Assembly: GCA_016714975.1 (NCBI GenBank)
Contig: JADKBR010000017.1
Location: 124,001 to 188,000 of the forward strand
DNA from: Candidatus Dechloromonas phosphorivorans
GTDB taxonomy: Bacteria; Pseudomonadota; Gammaproteobacteria; Burkholderiales; Rhodocyclaceae
DNA: 64,000 nucleotides
Direction of reading: 5' to 3'
Of the stretch, positions 33,889 through 42,792 are shown in pieces. Made by a program: the position numbers and the translations under genes. The notes below the pieces were generated by a model. It saw nothing but the letters and a program-made list of their open reading frames with translations. It did no database searches and was not told the origin of the DNA. The first letter of the stretch is position 1. Every line of letters begins with the position of its first letter.

Positions 33889-35045
33889 TCACGGTGGCCC
33901 CCGCACATTGATCGCGTGCCGTTCCGCCAGGATCGTTGCCGTGACCCGGAAGACGCCGCCGCAATGCGGACAGCACACCGATTCAAGGCGCGCGACCCGG
34001 CGCAGGAAATCAGCGACTGACTCGATCACCGCCGCTTGCGGCGGCGGCACCTTGAGCGCCCTGCGGGCGGCGGCCAGCCCGTCCTTTTTGCGTGCTGGCG
34101 AAAGCAAGCCATAGTGCCGGATACGCTTGAACCCGGCGGGCAGCACATGCAACAGAAAGCGCGCAATGAATGCGGTGCCCGGCAGGCGCAGCACCCGCTT
34201 CTTGCTCTCGGCATTGGCGCGAACCCGGAAAGCCACCGCGTTGCCGACAATACCGACGATGCGCTCATTGGAAATCGCTACCCGGTGCGTATACCGCGGC
34301 CCAGATAGTCCAGCACCGCCTCGGGGCCGCCCAGCGGCTCTTTGGCATAGACCACCCAGTCGTGGGCATAGAGACGCTGTTTGAGTCGTCGCCAGTCGGG
34401 ATTTGCGCTGACGAAATCTGGCAAGCGACCGAGACGGCGCAAGCCCTCGAGTCCGGCGACGAACTTGCCGCGAAAGACCCTGGACAGCGCCCGCACCGGA
34501 AACAGGAAACCCTTCTTCGGCTGGATCCATTCGCCCGTATCAGACAGCGCCCCACCGGCCACCAGGGCATGCACATGGACGTGCCGCCCGAGATCCTGTT
34601 TCCAGGTATGCAGCACCAGCGAGAAAGCCGACACGCCGCCCAGATGGCGCGGGCTCCCGGCAAACTCGGTCAGCGTCGCCGCGGCAGCGGCGAACAGGTT
34701 CTCGTAGAGCCGGCGCGGTGCCGCGGCGATCAGACCATTGAGATCGTGCGGCAAGGTGAAGACCAGGTGAAAGTACGGCACCGGCAGCACTTCGCGCCGT
34801 CTGGCGACGATCCACGCTTCCTTGGCTCGTGTCTGGCAACGCGGGCAATGCCGGTTGCGGCACGAGTGATAGACGTGCCGGGTCGTCCCGCAGCGGTTGC
34901 AGGACTCGATGTGGCCGCCTGACGCGGCGGTGCGACAGGCGACGATGGCGCGCCAGACCTTCGCCCCACCGCGGGGCAAATCGTGGGTAGCGAGATAGGC
35001 CGGACCGAAGGTGGCGAGCACCTCGGCCAGGCCAGCCGGCGTCAC
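33889..35045 (-). pseudogene. IS91-family (Y2) transposase, frameshifted
   Basis: N-terminal frame 34278-35045: zinc-binding GGHIESCNRCGTTRHVYHSCRNRHCPRCQTRAKEAW, then VPYFHLVFTLPHDLNGL and the HUH motif region GRHVHVHALVAGGALS. Near 34295 the frame shifts. The C-terminal part YTHRVAISNERIVGIVGNAV ... LPAGFKRIRHYGLLSPARK ... CPHCGGVFRVTA continues to 33889. The rolling-circle transposase would be about 385 residues. One indel separates it from an intact gene. Confidence 0.88.
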
Positions 35046-35052
35046 GGGCGGC

Positions 35053-35645
35053 TCAGATGGGCATCAGCAGTTCGAGCGGTGAGGCGGTGCCCGCCAGACG
35101 GGAGTGGCTCAGGTGCAGGTAGCGCATGGTGGTCGAAATGTGACCATGGCCCAGCAGGCGCTGGAGGGTGAACAGATCGACGCCGGACTCCAGGAGATGG
35201 GTGGCGAAGCAATGTCTCAGGGTGTGGATGCCGCCACCCTTGGGTAAACCGGCGGCATCGCGGACAGCGCAATAGAGACGCTGCACGGTCTGATCGTAGA
35301 TCGGTCCATCGCCGGCGCGATTGGGAAAGACCCAGCGCCGGGGACGAAAGGCCCGCGCCAGTAAAAGCGCAGCGATTCCAGAAGGCGCGGTGAAAGGAGC
35401 GTATCCCCCAAGGGGACTTCCTTCGGGGCGTAGCGATCCTTGCTGCCCTTGCCCTGGCGAACCTTGAGGCACATCCGGTCGGGCTGGCTTTCGATGTCGG
35501 AGAGTTCCAGGGCGCAGACCTCGGACAAGTTGAAGTAGGCAGCAATATTGCAGGGTTTCTCGGATTCGTGACGTATAAACAGGCAGTGTTCATTGGTGCA
35601 ACCCATTGTCTGAAAATAACATTTGCGGACGCCGTAAGCCTGCAT
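35053..35645 (-). pseudogene. Tyrosine recombinase fragment associated with IS91
   Basis: Two frames joined at about 35365. First LSEVCALELSDIESQPDRMCLKVRQGKGSKDRY ... TLLSPRLLESLRFYW, then FPNRAGDGPIYDQTVQRLYCAVRDAAG ... GIHTLRHCFATHLLESGVDLFTLQRLLGHGHISTTMRYLHLS. Catalytic Arg (HTLRH), His (LGHGH) and Tyr (RYLH) are visible. The N-terminal SAM-like domain is missing, and a 27-base insert adds APKEVPLGD after KDRY. Some IS91 relatives carry such a recombinase just upstream of the transposase, as here. Confidence 0.85.
35403..35429 (-). repeat. 27-nt in-frame insert, copy B (in tyrosine recombinase)
   Basis: Adds APKEVPLGD between KDRY and TLLSPRLLE. Tyrosine recombinases of this type normally read KDRYTLLS without interruption. 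The DNA starts GCCCCGAAGGAAGTCCCCTT and ends GGGGGAT. It follows a TAC codon. Confidence 0.85.
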
Positions 35646-35756
35646 ACAGTACTAAACGTTCTGCCAAACCCTGCAAGCCCCTGAAAGTGCCAATGGCATT
35701 ATACGATCGCTTTCGGTCGGTTTGGCCATCGCCCGGTCATGGCCGTACCGAGCCAT

Positions 35757-37130
35757 TCAACAATTGCGAGAGGTTCCCTGTTTGCCGGAAATTGCCTCAA
35801 GCAACGCGCCCTGGGCGGCTTCGCCGAGATGCGCGATTTCCACATCACTGACGATGTAAGGCGGCATCAGGTAAACCGTATTGCCGATGGGCCGGATCAG
35901 GGCTTCGCGGTCGAGGGCGGCGCGGTAGAAGCGGCGGGAGAAGTAGGGGTCGTCGGTGGCGACGTCGAAGGCGGCGATCATGCCGCGCTGGCGCAGGTGC
36001 CTGACTTGCGGGTGGTCGGCCAGCGGGGCGAGCGCGGCGCTGATTTTTGCCGCTTTTTGGCGGTTGACCGCAACAACGTCGTCCTGCTCGAAGATGTCCA
36101 GCGTCGCCAGTGCGGCGCGGCAGGCGAGGGGATTGCCGGTGTAGGAATGCGAGTGGAGGAAGGCGCGAGTGACCGAGTCGTCGAGGAAGGCTTCGTAGAT
36201 CGTGTCGCTGCACAGCACGATGGAGAGCGGCAGGTAGCCGCCGGAGATGCCTTTCGACAGGCACATCAGGTCGGGCCGGATTTCAGCCTGCTCGTGGGCG
36301 AAGAAGGTGCCGGTGCGGCCGCAGCCGACGGCGATCTCGTCGCAGATCAGGTGGACTTCGTGGCGGTCGCACAGGGCGCGGGCGAGGCGCAGGTATTCCG
36401 GGTCGTACATCGCCATGCCGGCAGCGCCCTGGACGAGCGGCTCGACGATCAGGGCGGCGATGTTTTCACCGTGGGCTTCGAGGTAGGCTGCGAGCGCGGC
36501 GGCAGCGCGGCGGGCGACGTCGGCGGGTGTTTCGCCGGCTTCGGCGAGACGGAAGTCAGGCGAGGGAACGACGGTCGCGGCGCGCACCAGCGGCGCGTAG
36601 GCGTCCTTGAAGATGGCGACATCCGTTACCGCCAGCGCACCGACAGTCTCGCCGTGGTAGCTGCCGGCGAGACAGAGGAATTCGGCCTTTTCCGGGCGGC
36701 CGATGTTGCGCCAGTAGTGGAAGCTCATCTTCAGCGCGATCTCGGTGGCCGAGGCGCCGTCGGAGGCGTAGAAGGCGTGGCCGAGACTTCCGCCGGTCAA
36801 CGCCGATAAACGTTCGGAAAGCTCGACCACCGGCTGGTGCGTGAAGCCGGCCAGCATCACGTGTTCGAGCGTTTCGAGCTGGTCGCGCAGCGCCGCGTTG
36901 ATGCGCGGGTTGGCGTGGCCGAAGAGGTTGGTCCACCACGAACTGATGCCGTCGAGGTAACGCCTGCCGTCGAAATCGTAGAGCCAGGCGCCGCTGCCGC
37001 GGGCGATGGGCACCAGCGGCAGGTGGGCGGGCGAGCCGGTCTGCGCGTGGTGCCGCATCTGCGTGCATGGGTGCCAGACGGCGGCCTGGCTGCGCGCCAG
37101 CCAGTCTTGGTTCGCCGACTTGCTGATCAA
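35757..37130 (-). CDS. bioA: Adenosylmethionine-8-amino-7-oxononanoate aminotransferase
   Basis: 457 residues. PLP class III aminotransferase that uses S-adenosylmethionine as amino donor to make 7,8-diaminopelargonic acid. Motifs: YLDGISSWWTNLFGHANP, SDGASATEIALKMSFHYW, GSYHGETVGALAV, HLICDEIAVGCGRTGTFF and the PLP lysine in MCLSKGISGGYLPLS. The ATG overlaps the DUF2863 gene stop by 4 bases, so the two are coupled. It is separated from bioFHCD by 27 kb. Two partial duplicates of its 3' region lie at 11.6 kb and 17.2-17.9 kb. Confidence 0.95.
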   Translation of the reverse strand: MISKSANQDWLARSQAAVWHPCTQMRHHAQTGSPAHLPLVPIARGSGAWLYDFDGRRYLDGISSWWTNLFGHANPRINAALRDQLETLEHVMLAGFTHQPVVELSERLSALTGGSLGHAFYASDGASATEIALKMSFHYWRNIGRPEKAEFLCLAGSYHGETVGALAVTDVAIFKDAYAPLVRAATVVPSPDFRLAEAGETPADVARRAAAALAAYLEAHGENIAALIVEPLVQGAAGMAMYDPEYLRLARALCDRHEVHLICDEIAVGCGRTGTFFAHEQAEIRPDLMCLSKGISGGYLPLSIVLCSDTIYEAFLDDSVTRAFLHSHSYTGNPLACRAALATLDIFEQDDVVAVNRQKAAKISAALAPLADHPQVRHLRQRGMIAAFDVATDDPYFSRRFYRAALDREALIRPIGNTVYLMPPYIVSDVEIAHLGEAAQGALLEAISGKQGTSRNC

Positions 37131-38299
37131 TGCAGGACTTGCGAGCTGGCCGCTGGCTGCTCCGGCATTTCGGCGTGCACCAGTTCGGCTTCGACGTTGG
37201 GGTAGAGCGGGGCGCCGCAGTCGTCGCAGAACTCCAGCGGGAAATGGTGGTCGAGGAAGATCACGTCCTTGACCCCGGCCTCGCGCAGCACGGATTCGAT
37301 TTCACCAGCCGCGTCGGTGGCTTCGTCCTCGGCGCCGAGCAGCGGCCAGACAATGCCGTGGTAGGTCTCGTCCTTGTCCTTGGGGCCGAGTCCGACGCGG
37401 TATTCCTCCATGCGGCGGTCGTAGCAGGGGCCGACGACGGCGCGCAGGTCGGCCGGCGTCAACCCGAGCATGGTCTGCAGGAAGGCGATCGACGCCTTCA
37501 GCGAATAGGGGCGCGACAAGCGGTCGGCATTGCGGCAGGAGGCGTGGTAGGCGTCGGGCAGCAGCGGCTGCCAGGCGCAACCGGTCAGCAGCGGTTCGAG
37601 ATTCGGGCTGCCCTGCTTGATCCATTCCTTGAGCGCGGCTTCCTTGTTGCCGTCCTTCTCGTTCCAGCGGAACAGCGCCGTGCCGCGCGGCACGGCAATG
37701 GCGCCGACGAGGTAGCGAACGTCCGAAAGGAAGCGGTTGGTTTCGGGCAGTCCAGTGCTGTCGACCGCGAAGTGCTGGCCGGCCAGCGTCGCCTCGCCCA
37801 GCGCCTGGGTCAGTTGCCAGGTGTCGCAGAAGTTGCGCGGCAACTGGTCCGGGCTGAACAGGAAATCGGCGAGCGCGAGGCGAGTGCCGGCGCCGAAAAC
37901 GTGGGCGCCGAGGTGCACGGTGAGCGCTTGCAGCGTGCTCTTCGGCAGCGGGGAGGAGGGAATCGAGAAGCGCGACCACGCCAGTACCGGCGCCGCGAAC
38001 AACTGGATGTCGAATTCCTGGCCGAGCGCTTCCAGGCGGCTGGTTTCGGCGCACGATTCGACCATGTCGGCGAGTTCGTCGTGGGCGCGCGGGTTGGCCT
38101 CGAAGAGGCGGTCGAGGGCGGTGTTGATCTCGTCCTCGGCACCGTTTTTCAGCAGGCTGTCGACCAGCTCGCCAAGCTGCCCCTCCCAGAACCTGTCTTC
38201 CAGCTTGCCGCCGGATTCGGAGAGGCCGGTGGCCAGGCGTTGCAGTTCTGACGCGTCGCGCGACAGGCGATCGCGCGAGCCGAAGCGGGTGCGTTTCAT
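37127..38299 (-). CDS. DUF2863 family protein
   Basis: 390 residues, starting MKRTRFGSRDRLSRDASELQRLATGLSESGGKLEDRFWE. Conserved internal block LEALGQEFDIQLFAAPVLAWSRFSIPS, and a C-terminal region with two close cysteines FCDDCGAPLYPNVEAELVH. DUF2863 is a betaproteobacterial family without known function. The coupling to bioA (4-base overlap) is notable but the family has no biotin link known to me. Confidence 0.85.
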   Translation of the reverse strand: MKRTRFGSRDRLSRDASELQRLATGLSESGGKLEDRFWEGQLGELVDSLLKNGAEDEINTALDRLFEANPRAHDELADMVESCAETSRLEALGQEFDIQLFAAPVLAWSRFSIPSSPLPKSTLQALTVHLGAHVFGAGTRLALADFLFSPDQLPRNFCDTWQLTQALGEATLAGQHFAVDSTGLPETNRFLSDVRYLVGAIAVPRGTALFRWNEKDGNKEAALKEWIKQGSPNLEPLLTGCAWQPLLPDAYHASCRNADRLSRPYSLKASIAFLQTMLGLTPADLRAVVGPCYDRRMEEYRVGLGPKDKDETYHGIVWPLLGAEDEATDAAGEIESVLREAGVKDVIFLDHHFPLEFCDDCGAPLYPNVEAELVHAEMPEQPAASSQVLH

Positions 38300-38385
38300 C
38301 GATGTTCCTGAAAAAGCAAAGAACGAATTTTAACAGCCGGTAAAATCCGGCGTAGCGCATTACAGAATATTGAAGGAAGAACCCC

Positions 38386-39159
38386 ATGCTGATCTTTCTC
38401 TCGCCCGCCAAGTCGCTCGACTACAAGACGCCGCCGCAGGTCGCTACGCATACCCAGCCGGCCTTCCTGAAGCAGTCGGAAGCGCTGATCCGCGAGTTGC
38501 GCAAGCTCTCGCCGGCCGACCTTGCCAACCTGATGAGCATTTCCGACCCGCTGGCGCTGCTCAATTTCAACCGCTTCGCCGACTGGAAACTGCCGTTCAC
38601 CCCGGAAAACGCCAAGCAGGCGGCGCTTGCCTTTGACGGCGATGTTTACGACGGGCTGGCGGCGAAAACTCTGGCGGCGGCCGACCTCGACTTCGCCCAA
38701 CAGCACGTGCGCATCCTGTCGGGCCTCTACGGCATTCTCAAGCCGCTCGACCTGATGCAGCCCTACCGCCTCGAAATGGGCACCCGCTTCGCCAACGCGG
38801 CGGGCAAGGACCTCTACGCCTTCTGGGGTGAGAGCCTGCTCGACGCGATCAATGGCGAGCTGGCCGGAATGCCGCGGCCGGTTGCGGTCAACCTCGCTTC
38901 CGAGGAGTATTTCAAGGCCGCCATCGGCAGGAAGATCAGGGGCCAGGTGATCCAGCCGGTATTCGAGGACTGGAAGTCCGGCCGCTACAAGATCATCACC
39001 TTCTTCGCCAAACGGGCACGCGGCCTGATGACGCGCTACGCCGTGGTCAATCGGCTGAGCCAGCCCGAAGGGCTGCAGGGTTTCGACTACGACGGCTACG
39101 GCTTCGCGCCGGAAGCTTCCGACGACAGGGCCTGGGTCTTCCGCCGACGTCAGGACTGA
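38386..39159 (+). CDS. yaaA: Peroxide stress protein YaaA
   Basis: 257 residues. Begins MLIFLSPAKSLDYKTPP, the family hallmark, with FDGDVYDGLAAKTL, RILSGLYGILKPLDLMQPYRLEMGT and NLASEEYFKAA. YaaA lowers intracellular free iron and protects DNA from peroxide. Preceded by GAAGGAAGAA. It converges with rlmF, the 3' ends overlapping by 10 bases. Confidence 0.95.
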   Translation: MLIFLSPAKSLDYKTPPQVATHTQPAFLKQSEALIRELRKLSPADLANLMSISDPLALLNFNRFADWKLPFTPENAKQAALAFDGDVYDGLAAKTLAAADLDFAQQHVRILSGLYGILKPLDLMQPYRLEMGTRFANAAGKDLYAFWGESLLDAINGELAGMPRPVAVNLASEEYFKAAIGRKIRGQVIQPVFEDWKSGRYKIITFFAKRARGLMTRYAVVNRLSQPEGLQGFDYDGYGFAPEASDDRAWVFRRRQD

Positions 39160-40139
39160 TCCGCCCAGCGCGCCTTGCGCCAGCGCTCGATTTCCCCGTT
39201 GCCGCAGAAGGTCCAGGCAACCAGCCGGCTCTGCTTCTGACCCTGCGCCATCGGGATGATGCGCGTTTCAACCGGGTGCACCTTCTTCAGCGCCGCTTCG
39301 ACGTGAGCGACGTTTTCCGCCTTTGACACCAGGCTGGTGAACCACAGGCAGCGCTTCGGGATGCCGGCGCTCTGCGCAACCATCCTTTCGAGGAAGGCGC
39401 GTTCGCCGCCCTCGCACCAGAGTTCGGTGCCCTGGCCGCCGAAATTCAGGCGTGGCTGGCTGGCTGCCTGGTTGCGGACGCCTTTGCCGAGATTGTTCCA
39501 CTTGCGCCGGGCGACGGCCATGACATCGCCCGGCGAGTTGTGGAAGGGCGGGTTGCAGATGCTGAGCTCGAAGCTTTCGCCCGAGCGCAGCATGCCGACG
39601 AAGATGTTGTCCTGCACCGGCTGGTGGCGCAACTCGATGGCCGCGGCAAGTTCCGGATTGGCGGCCAGGATGCGCTGCGCATTGGCCAGCGCCGGCGGGT
39701 CGATGTCGACACCGAGGAAACGCCAGCCGTACTCGCCGTGGCCGATCAGCGGATAGATGCAGTTGGCGCCGACGCCGATGTCGACGATGCGCACGCGCGG
39801 ACCCGTTGGAATCACCTTGCGGTTGCAGGTGGCGAGCAGGTCGGCGGCGTGGTGGATGTAGTCGGCGCGGCCGGGAACAGGTGGGCACAGGTAGCCGGCG
39901 GGAATGTCCCAGCCGTGGATACCGTAGTGGCGGATCAGCAGCGCGCGATTGAAGGACTTGAGCGCCGCCGGGTTGGCGAAGTCGATACCCGGCGTGCCGG
40001 CGGCGGTGGTGATGACGTAGCGTGCCAGACCGGGCGAAACGGCGACGAGGGCGGGAAAGTCATAGCCGGCGAGATCCCGGTTGCGCGGGTGGAGGCCGGG
40101 CTTGGGCTGGGCAGGGGTGACGGTGCTTGCTTCGCTCAT
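39150..40139 (-). CDS. rlmF: 23S rRNA (adenine1618-N6)-methyltransferase
   Basis: 329 residues from MSEASTVTPAQPKPGLHPRNRDLAGYDFPAL. The RlmF signature GLHPRNxHxxGYDFxxL is at the N-terminus. The methyltransferase core has RIVDIGVGANCIYPLIG (motif I) and SICNPPFHNS (motif IV NPPF) that positions the adenine. The frame is open further upstream to 40529, but that region belongs to the PIN gene. Overlaps the PIN gene by 4 bases. Confidence 0.92.
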   Translation of the reverse strand: MSEASTVTPAQPKPGLHPRNRDLAGYDFPALVAVSPGLARYVITTAAGTPGIDFANPAALKSFNRALLIRHYGIHGWDIPAGYLCPPVPGRADYIHHAADLLATCNRKVIPTGPRVRIVDIGVGANCIYPLIGHGEYGWRFLGVDIDPPALANAQRILAANPELAAAIELRHQPVQDNIFVGMLRSGESFELSICNPPFHNSPGDVMAVARRKWNNLGKGVRNQAASQPRLNFGGQGTELWCEGGERAFLERMVAQSAGIPKRCLWFTSLVSKAENVAHVEAALKKVHPVETRIIPMAQGQKQSRLVAWTFCGNGEIERWRKARWADQS

Positions 40140-40576
40140 GGCGTTTCCTGAAATGGGGTTGGCGGAAGCAGCGCCGCGGCGGCAGCCGGGTTGAGAATCC
40201 GGAAGCCGAGCGTCGTCCGGCCGCGCAACCTGAGCAGCGCCTTGTCCTTGGTCACCAGGAAGTTGGCGCCGCAACGGGCGGCGAGTTCGAGGAACTTCTG
40301 GTCGTCGCGATCCTTGCAGCGCGGCAACGGTGGCGGTTGGCCCTCGGGAACTACCTGCACGAGGCCAGCGTAGTGGCTGTAGCGGTCGACCGCCATTTCC
40401 GGCGTCAATTTGAGCTGCGGGTAGGTCAGCACGCGTTGCAATTCGTCCAGCGTCCCGGCGTCGGCCAGGCATTCGACCTGCCCGCCCGCGAGCGCGGCCA
40501 TGATCGGGACCGCGTCGGTGTTGGCCCAATGGAAGAGGTCAAGGACGACATTGGTATCGAGGACGAGGCGCAGCAT
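40136..40576 (-). CDS. PIN-domain protein (putative toxin nuclease)
   Basis: 146 residues. MLRLVLDTNVVLDLFHW carries the first Asp of a PIN nuclease, with CKDRDDQKFLELAARCGANFLVTKDKALLRL carrying the later acidic cluster (the COG1569 type). No antitoxin gene is adjacent; the start lies 47 bases from the divergent dus gene and its stop overlaps rlmF. Such orphan PIN proteins may be toxins or RNA-processing enzymes. Confidence 0.85.
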   Translation of the reverse strand: MLRLVLDTNVVLDLFHWANTDAVPIMAALAGGQVECLADAGTLDELQRVLTYPQLKLTPEMAVDRYSHYAGLVQVVPEGQPPPLPRCKDRDDQKFLELAARCGANFLVTKDKALLRLRGRTTLGFRILNPAAAAALLPPTPFQETP

Positions 40577-40623
40577 GGCGCGGATTATAATGCCCGCCTG
40601 TTCAGCGCCCGCCCCGGAATTCC

Positions 40624-42249
40624 ATGCCCCGCATTCTTCTCGCCCCGATGGAAGGGCTCGCCGACGATGTCCTGCGCGGCGTGCTGACAGCCATCGGCGG
40701 TTACGACTGGGGCATCTGCGAATTCATCCGCGTCTCGGGCAGCGTGCTGCCGGTCAAGACCTACGAGCGGATCTGCCCGGAATTGCTCCGCGGCAGCCGC
40801 ACCGCCGCCGGCACGCCGATGCGCGTGCAGTTGCTCGGCTCCGATCCGCATTTCATGGCCGAGAACGCGCGCCGTCTGGTGACACTGAATCCGGCCGGAA
40901 TCGATCTCAATTTCGGCTGCCCGGCGCCGACGGTGAACCGCCATCGCGGCGGCGCGGCGTTGCTCGGCGAGCCGGAACTGCTTCACGCAATCGCCAGCGC
41001 CGTGCGCGGGGTGGTTCCGGTCGAGATGCCGTTTACGGCAAAAATGCGGCTCGGCATCGACGATACCGGCCTCGCCGTCGAGTGCGCGCAGGCGCTGGCC
41101 GCCGGCGGCATCGACGAACTCATCGTGCACGGCCGGACCAAACTCGACGGCTACCGCCCGCCGGCGCGCTGGATGTGGATCGACAGGCTGCGGGCGGCGG
41201 TCGCCATTCCGATCATCGCCAACGGCGAGGTGTGGACCGTCGAGGATTTCGTTCGCTGCCAGCAGGAAACCGGCTGCGCCGACATCATGCTTGGGCGCGG
41301 GGCGGTTGCCGATCCGTTGCTGGCGCGGCGCGCGCGCGGCGAGGAACCTGGCGGCTGGGCGGAAGTGGCGCCGGGCGTGGCAACCTACTGGCAAGGCGTC
41401 AGGCAGAAGGTCGTGGCGGAGCATGCCGGCGGACGGCTCAAGCAGTGGCTGGCGCTGCTGCGCCTCACTTACCCGGAAGCTGGCGAGTTGTACCGGCGCC
41501 TGCGGCCGATCAAGGCGGCGCACGACATCGACGCGGCGCTGGTCGCCGCCGGCATCACTCGGCGAATTGCCGCACGCTGCATGAGGGGGGGGAATTCGCG
41601 ATTCGTCACCAGCGCCCAGGCTGGGCCGCACCGCGATCTGGAGGCGCTGCTTCGCCGTCACCTCGCCCAGCCGTTCCGCAAGCCGATCCTCGAATACAAC
41701 CGCGCCGCCTTTGCCGGCGCAATGGTGGCCCGTGACCGGTGGCAGACCGATGCGCCGCTGATTCTCGATGCCGGCTGCGGCGTCGGCTGGAGCACGCAAT
41801 GCATCGCGGAAATCTTCCCTGACCACTTCGTTCTTGGCGTCGATCAGTCGGCCAACCGCCTCGGGCGCGGCAAGCTCCTGCCGATGCCAGGCAACGCGCT
41901 GCTGATCCGCGCCGATCTGGTCGATTTCTGGCGCCTCCTGGCCGAAAACGGTGTTCGCCTCGCCCGTCATTACATCCTCTACCCGAATCCGTGGCCGAAG
42001 ATCGGCCATCTGGCGCGGCGCTGGCACGGCCACGCGGTTTTTCCCGCCTGGCTGGAACTCGGCGGCGAACTCGAATGTCGCAGCAACTGGCGCATCTATG
42101 TCGAGGAAATGGCGCGGGCGTTGGCCCTGCTGGCTGGCCACCCGGTGATCGCTGAGCCTTACACCACCGAAAATCCGCTGACGCCTTTCGAGAGGAAATA
42201 TCTGGCATCCGGCCATGATCTCTGGCGCTGCCGCGTGAGCCTGCCATGA
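40624..42249 (+). CDS. tRNA-dihydrouridine synthase fused to TrmB-like methyltransferase
   Basis: 541 residues in one frame. Residues 1 to about 320 are a Dus enzyme, closest to DusC: LLAPMEGLADDVLRGVL, VQLLGSDPHFMAENARR, GIDLNFGCPAPTVNRHRGGAALL (catalytic Cys) and ELIVHGRTKLDGYRPPARW. Residues about 330-541 are a class I methyltransferase of the TrmB (tRNA m7G46) type: LILDAGCGVGWSTQCIAEIFPDHFVLGVDQS, HYILYPNPWPKIGHLARRWHG and NPLTPFERKYLASG. Both would act on tRNA. The joint holds an in-frame ATG (41581) followed by a run of eight G, so the fusion might come from a one-base indel between two normally overlapping genes. Confidence 0.85.
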   Translation: MPRILLAPMEGLADDVLRGVLTAIGGYDWGICEFIRVSGSVLPVKTYERICPELLRGSRTAAGTPMRVQLLGSDPHFMAENARRLVTLNPAGIDLNFGCPAPTVNRHRGGAALLGEPELLHAIASAVRGVVPVEMPFTAKMRLGIDDTGLAVECAQALAAGGIDELIVHGRTKLDGYRPPARWMWIDRLRAAVAIPIIANGEVWTVEDFVRCQQETGCADIMLGRGAVADPLLARRARGEEPGGWAEVAPGVATYWQGVRQKVVAEHAGGRLKQWLALLRLTYPEAGELYRRLRPIKAAHDIDAALVAAGITRRIAARCMRGGNSRFVTSAQAGPHRDLEALLRRHLAQPFRKPILEYNRAAFAGAMVARDRWQTDAPLILDAGCGVGWSTQCIAEIFPDHFVLGVDQSANRLGRGKLLPMPGNALLIRADLVDFWRLLAENGVRLARHYILYPNPWPKIGHLARRWHGHAVFPAWLELGGELECRSNWRIYVEEMARALALLAGHPVIAEPYTTENPLTPFERKYLASGHDLWRCRVSLP

Positions 42250-42590
42250 GCGTCTGCCAGAGTTGCGGCGCGTGCTGCGCAAGCTTCCGGGTCGATTTTC
42301 ACCCGGCTGAGCTGGCCGGGGGCGCTTTCGCCTGGGGGCAGGGCGTGCCGCCAGCGCTGACGGTGCCGGTGACGCCGGCCATCGTCCGCATGGGCGGCAG
42401 CGATGCGACCGCACCGCGCTGCATCGCGCTGGCCGGGGAGGTTGGAAAAGCCGTCGCCTGTACGATTTACGACGTCCGCCCGTCGCCGTGCCGCGAGTTC
42501 GATACCATCGACGACGCCTGCGCCCGCGCCCGCCGCCGCCATGGACTGCCACCGCTGACGATCGGGCTTATCCCCGTTTCGGTCGGGTAA
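42246..42590 (+). CDS. YkgJ-family cysteine-cluster protein
   Basis: 114 residues: MSVCQSCGACCASFRVDF with CxxCGxCC, RCIALAGEVGKAVACTIYDVRPSPCREFD with the remaining Cys of the putative Zn or Fe-S binding cluster (CxIYxxRPxxCRxF). Function unknown. Starts within the stop of the Dus-TrmB-like gene (ATGA), so it is cotranscribed with it. Confidence 0.92.
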   Translation: MSVCQSCGACCASFRVDFHPAELAGGAFAWGQGVPPALTVPVTPAIVRMGGSDATAPRCIALAGEVGKAVACTIYDVRPSPCREFDTIDDACARARRRHGLPPLTIGLIPVSVG

Positions 42591-42792
42591 GCCTGTGGAT
42601 AAGCTCGGGACAACCGGCAGTTCTGGTCGAAAACAGAGGCTTCCACGGTCGACGCCCAAAATATGGGCAAATTTGCGTCGGGGTTGCCACCCGGTGAGGC
42701 GGTGACTCAAAGTAAAAAGCAGAGCCTGCGGGCGCCGGCGTTGACGTAAAATAGGCGTTTCCCAGAGCCACCCTTTACGAAAGGAAGTCGCC

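Noticed and set aside
40585..42552. 655-codon open frame antisense to the Dus-TrmB-like gene
   Set aside because: Arg-rich shadow frame; the plus-strand protein has clear domains and motifs.
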